A stretch of DNA of 57,388 nucleotides from Atopostipes sp963558565 (GCA_963558565.1 CAUWGX010000012.1:1-57388), one strand, 5' to 3'; positions 43,462-51,857 are shown, numbered from the stretch's first letter. Notes: generated by a model from the letters alone, not told the origin. Numbers and translations: made by a program.

Positions 43462-44241
43462 TTAACTTCTGTTCTTTTTCCTAAAAACCAATGGACTTAC
43501 ACCTACTAATTGTTTGAATACTTTATTAAAATAAGATTGCGTGCTAAAACCTACTTTAGAAGAAACATGTTTCAGTTGATCATCAGAATATCTTAATAGA
43601 TTCTTTGCTTTTTCAATACGGACACCATTTAGGTAAGAACTAACTCCTTCTCCAACTTGTTCATTAAACAATTTACTAAAATATGCTTCATGAATAAATA
43701 ATTTGTCCGCGATATTTTTAATAGATATTTGTTCTTTATAATGTTCATTAATATATTTCTTTGCATAAATAATGTATTCATTTTCTTCACTGAATATATT
43801 ATTATCTGATTTAACATCTTTTTTAAAGAAATTAACGTCTCTTTGTTCATTAATTCTGTTAAGCTTACTTTTATCGTCCTTGGTAATTTTATCCATGATT
43901 TCTTTAAAATCATTTTTCATAATAGGCTTCAACAAATACCCTTGAACATTAAATCCAATTGCTTTTTGTGCTAATTCAAAGTCATCATATGCACTTAATA
44001 TAACTACTTCAACCTCTGGGAAATAAAGACTCAAATTTTCGATCAGTTGTAATCCATCCATTTTTGGCATTTTAATATCTGTAAAGATTAAATGTGGTGA
44101 GTGTTCTTCAACTAAAGAAATTGCTGACCTACCATCTTTAGCAGTTCCTACAACTTGATAATTATAATCACCCCAAGGAAAGAACTGACTTAATCTCTCT
44201 CGAATATTTTTTTCATCATCTACTATAATACTTTTGTACAT
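43462..44241 (-). CDS. YesN-like response regulator with AraC-type DNA-binding domain
   Basis: This 259-residue regulator has a receiver domain (1-120) with the acidic pair at 8-9, phospho-acceptor Asp55 (FTDIKMPKMDG) and Lys105 (LLKPI). A C-terminal AraC domain (about 160-256) with two helix-turn-helices (ISIKNIADKLFIHEAYFSKLF; VSSKVGFSTQSYFNKVFK) follows. The start ATG at 44241 follows GGGGGA. It heads a two-gene operon with the kinase and probably activates the importer-sialidase operon. Confidence 0.92.
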   Translation of the reverse strand: MYKSIIVDDEKNIRERLSQFFPWGDYNYQVVGTAKDGRSAISLVEEHSPHLIFTDIKMPKMDGLQLIENLSLYFPEVEVVILSAYDDFELAQKAIGFNVQGYLLKPIMKNDFKEIMDKITKDDKSKLNRINEQRDVNFFKKDVKSDNNIFSEENEYIIYAKKYINEHYKEQISIKNIADKLFIHEAYFSKLFNEQVGEGVSSYLNGVRIEKAKNLLRYSDDQLKHVSSKVGFSTQSYFNKVFKQLVGVSPLVFRKKNRS

Positions 44242-44285
44242 TTTTAATTCCCCCTTTATTAAATAAAAATTGTGCAACTCTTTTT

Positions 44286-44309
44286 ATTATAAGGAAGTAA
44301 CAATTACTT
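44286..44309 (-). promoter_or_regulatory. Promoter element and dyad upstream of the response regulator
   Basis: A minus-strand TATAAT (44291-44286) lies next to AAGTAACAATTACTT (44295-44309), a dyad that shares TTAAGTAATT with the sialidase operon promoter. The rest of the gap 44278-44589 shows only AT-rich sequence and the msmK terminator. Confidence 0.4.
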
Positions 44310-44533
44310 AAGTCTCTTCTAGTCTTTCTATCGAAGTGGCAGAATAAACAATACCAAAAAAGTATCTGCGAGTTCTGTCAAATTAAAAACAGCAATGATT
44401 AACATACTTTTTAACTATATCCGTAGCTCTACTATATATTCTTTAACAATAATGATTATGAGGATCAATAAAACCTAAATTAATCAGTTCAAAATATATA
44501 CGGTACACATTTTTTATCTTATTTCTACAAAAT

Positions 44534-44574
44534 AATGCATATACTTCTCAAACATCTTGAGAAGTATATGCATT
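44534..44574 (-). terminator. Terminator of msmK
   Basis: ATGCATATACTTCTCA pairs with TGAGAAGTATATGCAT, followed on the minus strand by a short T-rich tract, directly after the msmK stop. Confidence 0.85.
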
Positions 44575-44589
44575 TTTATTATTTAACTC

Positions 44590-45744
44590 TTAACTTAACG
44601 CTGCTTCTGTGGCTTCTTCTGCTACTTCTTTTGCTGATTTATTTCGAATGACTTTATCTGTATCTTTGTCAAAGAAGTGAGCTTTGTTCATATTGAAAGC
44701 AACTTTAAGGGTTGTACCTGGTTCGTGGTAATCACGAGCATCTACTACTGCCACGACTTCTGTTCCATTCAAGTTTAAGTATAAAATAGACTCTGCACCG
44801 GTTAATTCTGCAACCGTAATTCTGGGTTCGACCACAGTCTCAGGAGACGCATCTAAAGCGATCTGTTCAGAGTGAATATCTTCTGGTCGAATACCAAAGA
44901 TGACTTCTTTTCCTTCATAGCCACTATTGTCTAAAGCACGTCTTGCAGGTTCACTTACTGCAAGATCTAAACCATTGCCGTCACTAATGCGTCCATTACT
45001 GTATTGAACGTCGTGTAAATTCATCGCTGGCGAGCCAATAAAACTTGCTACAAAAGAGTTATTCGGAGCATTGTAAACTTCGAAAGGAGAACCCACTTGT
45101 TGGATAACACCATCATTCATAATTACAATACGGTCCGCTAAGGTCATCGCTTCTGTCTGGTCATGGGTGACGTAGATCATGGTCGTTGCTAATTCTTCAT
45201 GAAGTTTAGCAATTTCTGTTCTCATATGTACCCGTAATTTAGCGTCTAAGTTGGAAAGCGGCTCATCCATTAAAAATACTTTTGGACTACGAACAACGGC
45301 ACGACCTAAGGCCACACGTTGCCGTTGACCACCAGATAATGCAGCTGGTTTACGATCTAATAGATCTGTAATTTGTAGTAAATCGGCTGCGTGTTCGACT
45401 CGTTCTTTAATTTCATCTTTTGGCATTTTACGTAACTTCAAACCAAACGCCATATTATCAAACACTGTCATGTGAGGATATAAAGCATAGTTTTGAAAAA
45501 CCATCGCAATATCTCGATCTTTCGGTGCTACATCGTTAACTACCTCTTCATCAATGACCAATTCACCATCTGTAATTTCTTCTAACCCCGCAATCATACG
45601 AAGTGTTGTTGATTTCCCACAACCAGACGGTCCTACAAAGACTACAAATTCATTATCAGCAACGTCTAAATTAAAATCTTCGACTGCATAATCTTCTGCG
45701 TTATCATATCTTTTATATATATTATTCAATGCTATTTCTGCCAC
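44590..45744 (-). CDS. msmK: Multiple-sugar ABC ATPase MsmK/UgpC type
   Basis: This 384-residue ATPase has Walker A GPSGCGKST (38-46), the signature LSGGQRQR (about 135), Walker B VFLMDEPLSNLD and the H-loop VTHD, then a C-terminal OB/TOBE regulatory region (about 240-370). Such single ATPases energise several CUT1 sugar importers in Firmicutes. Here it stands alone between the two ATPase-less importers and the mutase gene. The start ATG is at 45744. A cre-like site overlaps its promoter. Confidence 0.93.
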   Translation of the reverse strand: MAEIALNNIYKRYDNAEDYAVEDFNLDVADNEFVVFVGPSGCGKSTTLRMIAGLEEITDGELVIDEEVVNDVAPKDRDIAMVFQNYALYPHMTVFDNMAFGLKLRKMPKDEIKERVEHAADLLQITDLLDRKPAALSGGQRQRVALGRAVVRSPKVFLMDEPLSNLDAKLRVHMRTEIAKLHEELATTMIYVTHDQTEAMTLADRIVIMNDGVIQQVGSPFEVYNAPNNSFVASFIGSPAMNLHDVQYSNGRISDGNGLDLAVSEPARRALDNSGYEGKEVIFGIRPEDIHSEQIALDASPETVVEPRITVAELTGAESILYLNLNGTEVVAVVDARDYHEPGTTLKVAFNMNKAHFFDKDTDKVIRNKSAKEVAEEATEAALS

Positions 45745-45811
45745 AAGCCATTCTCCTATCTGATGATTTTTTATATACCTCTACAATAAACGAACTCAAT
45801 CATACATTTCC

Positions 45812-45840
45812 ACTATAAGCACTTACAGAAAACGGTTTCA
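45812..45840 (-). promoter_or_regulatory. msmK promoter overlapped by a cre-like site
   Basis: TATAGT (45817-45812) and TGAAAC (45840-45835) are 17 bp apart. AGAAAACGGTTTCA (45827-45840; reverse TGAAACCGTTTTCT) is one mismatch from cre and covers the -35 box, suggesting CcpA repression of the shared ATPase. Confidence 0.65.
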
Positions 45841-46025
45841 TTTATTTGATGAAAATGTCGGTTACACGACCATCATGAGAAAGTCGCATAACCTGCATTT
45901 TCTGACATATAGCTGTTACTTTTTGGTAACGCTATCACAATGATATACCGAATGAAATTTATTTTCAACTCATTTTTTAAAAGAGATTACAATTAAAACC
46001 ACTTGTACTTAAAAAATCCTTCTTA

Positions 46026-47540
46026 CTACTCACCCAAGACTTGGTTTAATTTATCTAATTCCAGTCGATCAAACCGTTGGAAAAATTCTTGAAGTTTTTT
46101 AAAGACGGTATAGTTCGCTCCTTCTTGATCATTTTCAACTTGAAGCACAAGTAAAGGTTCATGCAAACTCATACGTAACAAGAACCAGCCACTCCCATAG
46201 TTGTCAGAAACATTTGCTCGAACCCCTTCTTCATTCGCGGGTTCTACTTCAATCCCAGGTGTTTCATTAATAAAAGTTTCCATTGCATTAATCACTTTCT
46301 GGCCATATGTTTGGTCGTCATCTTCTTTTATCAAGAAACGCACTTCTTGTGCTTCAGCAGGCTGTTTTAAATTTTTAATTAAATCGCCAATATTTTCCCC
46401 TTGTTCTTTTAAAGCAGGTAACATCATTAAAATTTTCGCCACCACATAGGCTCCGTCATCTAAGAAATAGTTTTCTCTAAAAGCCGCATGACCACTGGTT
46501 TCAATCGCGAGCGGTGTCGAGACCCCTTCTTCGTTTAACGCGATTGCTTTGTTGATAACGTTTCGATAGCCTGAAATATAACGATATTGTTTTCCACCTA
46601 ATTCCTCGATAAATGTTTTCAAATGAGAGGTTGTAGGTGAGTTCGTAACGATCGTTGCGCCTGGTTCATCTTTTAATACAATTTGAGCTAGGACAGCGAT
46701 TAGGTTGTTTCGGTTAATTACTTCACCACTCTGAGCAACAACCGCTGCACGGTCGACATCGGTATCGAAGATAATTCCTAGATCCGCTTCATTCTCGACG
46801 ACGGCTTTTTGAATGCTCGCCATGGCTTCTGCGTTGTCTGGATTAGGAATGTGATTTGGAAAATAACCATCAGGATTTAAAAATTGGCTTCCCGTCGTGT
46901 CGGCCCCTAATTTTTCTAGTACTTCGCTCGCAAAGAAACCTCCTGCACCATTTCCAGCATCCAAGACAATTCTCAAATCTTTTAACGGTTGTTTTAACCC
47001 GGTTCCTGTTTGAATTTTGTTTATGATATCGGCAGAATAATAAGCAATGAGAGGTATTTCCTCCACTGTTCCTGGTTCTGTTGTTTGAACTTCTGCATCA
47101 GAAAATTCGATGATCTTTTCGATATCTTCATGCTCTGCTCCACCTGCTTTCGTGAAGAATTTCAATCCATTATGAAAATAAGGAAGATGACTTGCTGTAA
47201 TCATAATCCCAGCATCCGCATCCGTTTCCGAAAATTGTGTCGCCATAAACATCGCTGGTGTTGTGGCTAAACCAGCATCTAAAACTGTCACGCCTGCTTC
47301 TAGAAAAACTTCTGTCAAAGCTTCCTTTAAAGCAGGACCTGATATCCGACTGTCAAAGCCAATCGCAATCCGCAGAGGTTCAGTTTCAACTTTTTTTACT
47401 TCTGTTAACCAACGTAAAAAGCCCCTCCCAATTTTTTTGACTTCTGTTGTTGTCAAATTCGCTGTCTGCTCCTCCATCTCCACTGCAATACCACGAATAT
47501 CTGAACCATTAATTAATTTTTTCAACGCTTCGAACGCCAT
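46026..47540 (-). CDS. Phosphohexomutase (phosphoglucomutase/phosphomannomutase family)
   Basis: This 504-residue alpha-D-phosphohexomutase has the catalytic phosphoserine loop ITASHLPYFHNG (usual form TASHNP), the metal loop FDTDVDR (usual DGDxDR), the sugar-binding loop ETSGH (usual GEMSGH) and a C-terminal phosphate-binding domain. The variant loops place it among divergent PMM/PGM-type enzymes of Lactobacillales. It interconverts hexose 6- and 1-phosphates for cell-envelope precursors. I favour the ATG at 47540 with GGGG 9 nt upstream; an ATG at 47555 is alternative but directly abuts AGGA. Confidence 0.83.
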   Translation of the reverse strand: MAFEALKKLINGSDIRGIAVEMEEQTANLTTTEVKKIGRGFLRWLTEVKKVETEPLRIAIGFDSRISGPALKEALTEVFLEAGVTVLDAGLATTPAMFMATQFSETDADAGIMITASHLPYFHNGLKFFTKAGGAEHEDIEKIIEFSDAEVQTTEPGTVEEIPLIAYYSADIINKIQTGTGLKQPLKDLRIVLDAGNGAGGFFASEVLEKLGADTTGSQFLNPDGYFPNHIPNPDNAEAMASIQKAVVENEADLGIIFDTDVDRAAVVAQSGEVINRNNLIAVLAQIVLKDEPGATIVTNSPTTSHLKTFIEELGGKQYRYISGYRNVINKAIALNEEGVSTPLAIETSGHAAFRENYFLDDGAYVVAKILMMLPALKEQGENIGDLIKNLKQPAEAQEVRFLIKEDDDQTYGQKVINAMETFINETPGIEVEPANEEGVRANVSDNYGSGWFLLRMSLHEPLLVLQVENDQEGANYTVFKKLQEFFQRFDRLELDKLNQVLGE

Positions 47541-47665
47541 ATGTATTTGCCCCATTCCTCGTTAAATTAATATTTATTACACTTTATTTGATTTCGCTTT
47601 CATTTTAAATTTTATTGTACCATGAATCAAGCATTCCTTTAGCTATTCGTTTGCTCTTTTAAAAT

Positions 47666-47709
47666 AAAACGCTCACTAGTCGCTGGAAAGCTTAATAGTG
47701 AGCGTTTTT
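47666..47709. terminator. Terminator after the FrnE-like gene
   Basis: AAAACGCTCACTA pairs with TAGTGAGCGTTTT around an 18-nt loop, with a following T-run, directly beyond the FrnE-like stop. Confidence 0.85.
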
Positions 47710-47722
47710 GATGAAATTTATT

Positions 47723-48379
47723 TTATTGTTCAGTATTTCCAGCAAATTCATCATAAACTTGGGTCAATACTTGTTCAAAGGTTTCAACAGGTTGCGCGCC
47801 GGATACGCCGTATTTATTGTTAAAGACAAAAAATGGAACTCCTTGCGCTCCTATTTGTGAAGCTTGATAAATATCTTGTACGACTTCTTTGTCGTATTCT
47901 TTTTCATTTTCTAAAATTTCTTTGACGCGATTTTCATCTAGGCCGATATCTGAAGCAACTTGGGTTAAGAAATCAGCATCACTAATCAGTTCACCATTGG
48001 TAAAGTAAGCTTCGTATAACTTATTGAAATATTCAATGCCTTTTCCCTCTTCTTTCGCATATTGAAACACGCGATGTGCAGGGAAAGTGTCTGTTAATTT
48101 CATATCGTCAAAGTTATATTCCAAACCAGCATTTGTCGCCATTTCGTCCAGTTGGTCGATCAATTGTTGGATTTGCTCTTCCGAAGCATTCTTACGGTCA
48201 ACCATGGCTTGCAGATAAGTTTTATCGGGTTCATAAGTAGCTCCAGGTTCTAATTGAAAGCTTTTATATTCAATTTCTACTTCATCCGCATGTTCAAAGT
48301 TTTCTAACGCTTGCTCTAAGTGAGTCGCTCCAATATAACAAAACGGGCAAACAAAATCAGACCATATCGTTATTTGCAT
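47723..48379 (-). CDS. DsbA-family FrnE-like dithiol oxidoreductase
   Basis: This 218-residue cytoplasmic thioredoxin-fold protein has the CPFC active site (Cys11 and Cys14, in WSDFVCPFCYIG) and a helical insertion (about 60-150). The cis-Pro is in GAQGVPFFVFN. FrnE relatives are disulfide isomerases or oxidoreductases linked to oxidative stress and are sometimes annotated polyketide-related. There is no signal peptide. I start at the ATG at 48379 with AGGAG upstream; the longer frame starts inside the next gene. A 59-residue Cys peptide gene overlaps its start by 23 nt. Confidence 0.88.
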   Translation of the reverse strand: MQITIWSDFVCPFCYIGATHLEQALENFEHADEVEIEYKSFQLEPGATYEPDKTYLQAMVDRKNASEEQIQQLIDQLDEMATNAGLEYNFDDMKLTDTFPAHRVFQYAKEEGKGIEYFNKLYEAYFTNGELISDADFLTQVASDIGLDENRVKEILENEKEYDKEVVQDIYQASQIGAQGVPFFVFNNKYGVSGAQPVETFEQVLTQVYDEFAGNTEQ

Positions 48380-48536
48380 TCTTTTTCTCCTCTTCTGTTT
48401 TCGTTGTTTGGTTCTGCTCGTCAATCGGTCCGCAAATACCAGTTTCCATATCGCAAGCATAACCTCCTGAAAAATCTAAGTTTTCTAAAGTTTCTAAGTG
48501 ATTTACATTCTGTAATTGTATTTTTTCTTCAGACAT
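48357..48536 (-). CDS. Small two-cysteine peptide overlapping the FrnE-like gene
   Basis: This 59-residue peptide has a centre of GGYACDMETGICGPID (cysteines at 29 and 36) and a charged, Lys/Glu-rich tail. I start at the ATG at 48536 with GGAAG upstream; an upstream ATG at 48596 lacks a site. It ends 23 nt inside the oxidoreductase gene, which means coupled translation. I recognise no named family. The C-x6-C pair next to a thiol-disulfide enzyme suggests a redox partner, a substrate or a metal-binding peptide; this is inference. Confidence 0.6.
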   Translation of the reverse strand: MSEEKIQLQNVNHLETLENLDFSGGYACDMETGICGPIDEQNQTTKTEEEKKNANNDMV

Positions 48537-48698
48537 AAAATCCACTTCCTTTATGACTACTCTCTCCATTGTAACGCTTATTTCATTAAAATCCACTTTT
48601 TTTGTTTATACGACTTTTCTCTTTTAAAACGAACTATTTATTCTTTTTATCCATTTCGAGTATACTTAATTTATTAAAACAATTAGGAAGGTGACGAT

Positions 48699-49217
48699 AT
48701 GTCTTTTCAATTCGATCAAATCACTCATGAAGATAGTATTAAAATAGGGTCGGACCATGCCCCTCTAAAAATTGTGGAATACATTAACTTGCGTTGTCCC
48801 GATTCCAAAAATTACGAAGAAAACGTGGCTCCCTTTTTAAATGAATATATTAAAAATGGACAAGTCCAACGCATTCTGAAACATTTTGATAAAGCAAAAT
48901 ACCCCTTAGAAGTGGGGAATGTGCTCAATCAATACTTAAATTATGCTACTCCAGTTGAAACTTTCAGAGGCATCAAAAAATTATTTGAAGAACAAAGCGC
49001 GTGGGGCAGTCATCGTCTGTCACAAATTCCTCATATCGCTAAAGATTATGGATTAACTTTACAAGCCGATAATCGCGAACGCGCCCAACGAGTGGACGAA
49101 GAAATTAACGCTGTAAATGTTGAAAATGTGCCTACTGTTTTTGTCGGTGAAGAGGCTTTTGTGGAAACCATTGATCTTGATGAATTTAAAGAAACCGTCG
49201 AGAAGTATCTACAATAA
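48699..49217 (+). CDS. DsbA-like thioredoxin-fold protein
   Basis: This 172-residue protein has a thioredoxin fold with the active-site motif RCPDS (about 32-36) in place of CxxC, so only the first Cys remains. The cis-Pro is in VENVPTVFVG. The fold resembles Thioredoxin_4/DsbA-like proteins of Firmicutes. The ATG at 48699 follows AGGAAGG. There is no signal peptide. With one Cys it may act as a monothiol reductase or isomerase. It is divergent from the FrnE-like gene and closed by a terminator. Confidence 0.8.
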   Translation: MSFQFDQITHEDSIKIGSDHAPLKIVEYINLRCPDSKNYEENVAPFLNEYIKNGQVQRILKHFDKAKYPLEVGNVLNQYLNYATPVETFRGIKKLFEEQSAWGSHRLSQIPHIAKDYGLTLQADNRERAQRVDEEINAVNVENVPTVFVGEEAFVETIDLDEFKETVEKYLQ

Positions 49218-49225
49218 ATCATTCA

Positions 49226-49262
49226 AAAAGATAGCCTGCATAAAAACGAGCTATCTTTTTTC
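49226..49262 (+). terminator. Terminator of the DsbA-like gene
   Basis: AAAAAGATAGC pairs with GCTATCTTTTT, followed by a T-rich run. Confidence 0.9.
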
Positions 49263-49285
49263 TTTTTAATGGACATTTCGCTCCT

Positions 49286-49565
49286 TTAAATTAAACGGGA
49301 TAAATTTAAACCGGCAAATAGAAGGAGTGTCGTCCCTGCTGCCAAACCAGTTATCGTACTATTATTTAGTGAATATTTTTTCGAAAGATAGAGAGAGGCT
49401 CCTGAAATAAGCACTAAGATGAAATCTAAAATATGCAAACTAAAATCCTGAAAAACGTACCTTAAGCCGAAAAAGTGCCGCGCCGACGATAAAACAAACC
49501 CATGGCGCTGCATATTCTATCCAATCTTTTCGGCATAGAATAAATACCCCTATGCCCGCTATCAC
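49286..49565 (-). pseudogene. Frameshifted small membrane protein
   Basis: Two minus-strand frames join into one plausible membrane protein. The first (49565-49440) has VIAGIGVFIL and APWVCFIVGAALF, then stops at 49440. The second continues from about 49440 to 49286 with HILDFILVLISGASLYL and GLAAGTTLLLFAGLNL. A single frameshift around 49440-49470 would restore about 95 residues with four hydrophobic segments. No good ribosome site is visible for either part. It may be a pseudogene or a sequencing error. Confidence 0.45.
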
Positions 49566-49623
49566 AAATTTTAAAATGACAGCTATGAATTTTCACAGCG
49601 ATCAGCTTTCACCCTTTTTCATC

Positions 49624-50664
49624 TTACAATAATTTCTTGGGCACGATTTTTGTAGGACGCCAGCCCATACTTTTCGCCCAATCCGATAACCACATCGAAT
49701 CTTCTGTTCTATAACGATGCTCATATTTTGTTTCTAAAAATTCAGCAAAGCCACTCAAACCACTAATATCATCCATGACTTTTAAACCGTCTAAATGAAT
49801 ACAAAAAGGCTTGTGCTCTTTTATAACTCTTTCTTCAAGCTCTTCGATTTCTTCTGGAAAGACTAAATGTTGTTCCAGTAAGTCGTCATAATGCGCATGT
49901 TTTGTAATATGAACGATCCAACTTGCGCCGAAGTCATAGTGATAAATTAATTCATCGGTCGCAGGGAAATGGTCAGTTTTCGCTGTTTCATTTTGAAAAC
50001 CGAGCACATCATCCACCAATAATGTTTCCAATAATTTATCGGTACCATTTTCGATGAGTATCGAAGCTTTTAATTCCTCTAAAGTTAAATCAATAATCGG
50101 CGCTCTTTTTTTAATTTTAACTTCCTTGTCGCCATCTTTTCGACTCCGCTCACTATATTCTTGAAAAGATTCTCTGACTTCAACCTCATCTGTGGAATGG
50201 AGTAACTCTTGAACATCTGCTTGTGCTACTTCAGGGTGTTCAAAATGACCTCCGTATTCATAAGGGCCGATGTATTGATTGCGCAGCCACGAAGTAAAGG
50301 AAATATTTCCCTCGGGATCAAAATCATCATCCCAAAAAACATCCACTTCCCCTTCTGAAGGTGGTTGAAAAAGAACCCCTACTAAGTCACTCCAACCTTT
50401 AACCGTTCCATTAGTTATTTTATCGTAAACTTCTTTAGGTAACAGAAACTCTCGCAAATGAGAATTCCGCCAACCAAAAAGACGTTGAATCGCATAATGT
50501 AAATTATGCAAAGGCATATCTGAAGGAATAATAATATTTCGGACCAAAGAGTTCCCAGTGGTTGATTCCCCATATCGCTTCAGCATGACTTGATCTCTAT
50601 CGGATAAATAATCTTCTTTTAATTCTAAACGCAGTCGGATAGGATTGATATCTTGTTTGGCCAT
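49624..50664 (-). CDS. Plasmid pRiA4b ORF-3-like family protein
   Basis: This 346-residue protein carries the pRiA4b ORF-3-like domain. The recognisable segments are MPLHNLHYAIQRLFGWRNSH near the N-terminus and IYHYDFGASWIVHITK later (usual YDFGDxWxHxI). An acidic, low-complexity middle (about 170-200) separates them. Function is unknown; relatives are found on plasmids and in chromosomes, often near SEC-C proteins. The ATG at 50664 follows a GAGGAAAGATAA stretch. It lies 21 nt after ywbE on the same strand. Confidence 0.8.
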   Translation of the reverse strand: MAKQDINPIRLRLELKEDYLSDRDQVMLKRYGESTTGNSLVRNIIIPSDMPLHNLHYAIQRLFGWRNSHLREFLLPKEVYDKITNGTVKGWSDLVGVLFQPPSEGEVDVFWDDDFDPEGNISFTSWLRNQYIGPYEYGGHFEHPEVAQADVQELLHSTDEVEVRESFQEYSERSRKDGDKEVKIKKRAPIIDLTLEELKASILIENGTDKLLETLLVDDVLGFQNETAKTDHFPATDELIYHYDFGASWIVHITKHAHYDDLLEQHLVFPEEIEELEERVIKEHKPFCIHLDGLKVMDDISGLSGFAEFLETKYEHRYRTEDSMWLSDWAKSMGWRPTKIVPKKLL

Positions 50665-50685
50665 TTTATCTTTCCTCGTTTCTTT

Positions 50686-50871
50686 TTATTCTTTCACTCT
50701 GCCCACAGTGCCATCTTCAAGTCGTACTTTTATGCCATGTGGGTGGGTTTTTGAATTTGTCAAAATTTTAGCCACCACCCCTTCCGTCAGCTTTCCTGAG
50801 CGTTGGTCTTGTTTTTGAACGACTTTTACTTTCATCCCTTTTTCAATATTGTCTCGTTTTGTTCCATCCAT
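50686..50871 (-). CDS. ywbE: YwbE family protein
   Basis: This 61-residue protein matches the YwbE (DUF2196) family: an N-terminal RDNIEKGMKVKVVQKQDQRSG, then LTEGVVAKILTNS and HPHGIKVRLEDGTVGRVKE. It is a small beta-rich protein of unknown function. A GAGGAAG site precedes the ATG at 50871. It probably forms a two-gene unit with the downstream pRiA4b-like gene. Confidence 0.9.
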   Translation of the reverse strand: MDGTKRDNIEKGMKVKVVQKQDQRSGKLTEGVVAKILTNSKTHPHGIKVRLEDGTVGRVKE

Positions 50872-51026
50872 CTTTTCTTCCTCTTTTCTAATTCTAGTCT
50901 AGGCATAGAATAACAGAAATCTTAGAATCTTTGGGGATTTTAACGTTTGTGTAATTTTCCTGTCGGACGTGGACTTCATCTGTAAGAATTCTTCAAATGT
51001 TCTTTCCTAACACCCACTCCTATTTT

Positions 51027-51548
51027 TTATTCTTCAATAATCGCCATCGCTCGGACTGGTGATCCATCGCCTGCTTGAATATTTAAAGGCAAACCGTAAA
51101 ACATAAATGTTTCGCCTTTAGGAATTTCTTTTAAATTCACTAAATTCGTATAAGTGATTACTTCGTTTTTCAATAAGGCTCTTTCTAATTCTTCCGTTAT
51201 CTCTCCACCGACAAAAGGCGGTCGAACAGCAAGTAGTTGTTCGAACCAATCGATACCAATTTCTTCGGTAAAAAATAACCCCCGCTCTGTTGGCCATTGA
51301 TCGGTTAAACGAACGACTTGTGCTTTTCCAAAAAAGCGTTCAAGCGACAATTCACTCAGAGATTTTCCATCCTCATGCATATGAGAAAAAGCATCCACGT
51401 GCGTGCCTGTGTGCGTGCCCATGCTTATTTTTCGCAACTCCCAGCCTTCGTTTTCGAGCGTGTGAATCGTCTCCATATTTACTTCCGGATCCCCTGGAAA
51501 AACTTCCATGCCTGAATAAATTGGCAACGATAAATCAATAACTTTCAT
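51027..51548 (-). CDS. Cyclase-family metal hydrolase (kynurenine-formamidase-like)
   Basis: This 173-residue protein has the HTGTHVDAFSH metal motif (46-56) of the cyclase/KynB family, plus a C-terminal EEL..LL and VRAMAIIE. It likely binds a divalent cation and hydrolyses a cyclic amide, formamide or ester; the substrate is unknown. Length is slightly short of KynB (about 208). I start at the ATG at 51548 with AAGGAG nine nt upstream; an ORF start at 51575 lacks one. Confidence 0.85.
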   Translation of the reverse strand: MKVIDLSLPIYSGMEVFPGDPEVNMETIHTLENEGWELRKISMGTHTGTHVDAFSHMHEDGKSLSELSLERFFGKAQVVRLTDQWPTERGLFFTEEIGIDWFEQLLAVRPPFVGGEITEELERALLKNEVITYTNLVNLKEIPKGETFMFYGLPLNIQAGDGSPVRAMAIIEE

Positions 51549-51575
51549 GATCAATCTCCTTATAACTGACTCCAT

Positions 51576-51857
51576 TCACTCAACACTGCTGGATGATTTT
51601 TATATACTCTTTACAGTTTTTCAACTCATTAGAAACTCTTTTTACTTCTTATGGAAATGGTAAAGACATACTAGCGTTTACATAGTCTTTGGAACTACCG
51701 AAGACCTCTACGCCACTTGATTTTTAATGGGTTGACCTCTTGTACTCAGTCCCGTTAATCATCAAATTCACGATCAAGGATATGTTCGTAAAAAGTAGCT
51801 TCTTTCATTCGTTTCTTTCCATATATTATAACTTTTTCTTTCTATGAAGCAAAAATA
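51576..51857. other. Intergenic gap without recognised features
   Basis: About 280 bases with no open frame that has a ribosome site. I see no strong hairpin, repeat or promoter except the terminator that follows. Confidence 0.5.

Noticed and set aside
43629..43913. 94-codon minus-strand frame inside the response regulator
   Set aside because: It is an out-of-frame shadow of the AraC-type regulator with no ribosome site.
45860..45932. Riboswitch or leader RNA upstream of msmK
   Set aside because: Only small dyads (for example GTTAC..GTAAC) are seen, upstream of the predicted promoter, with no match to a riboswitch class I know.
47258..47565. Plus-strand frames at the phosphohexomutase N-terminus
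   Set aside because: They are antisense to the mutase gene and lack ribosome sites.
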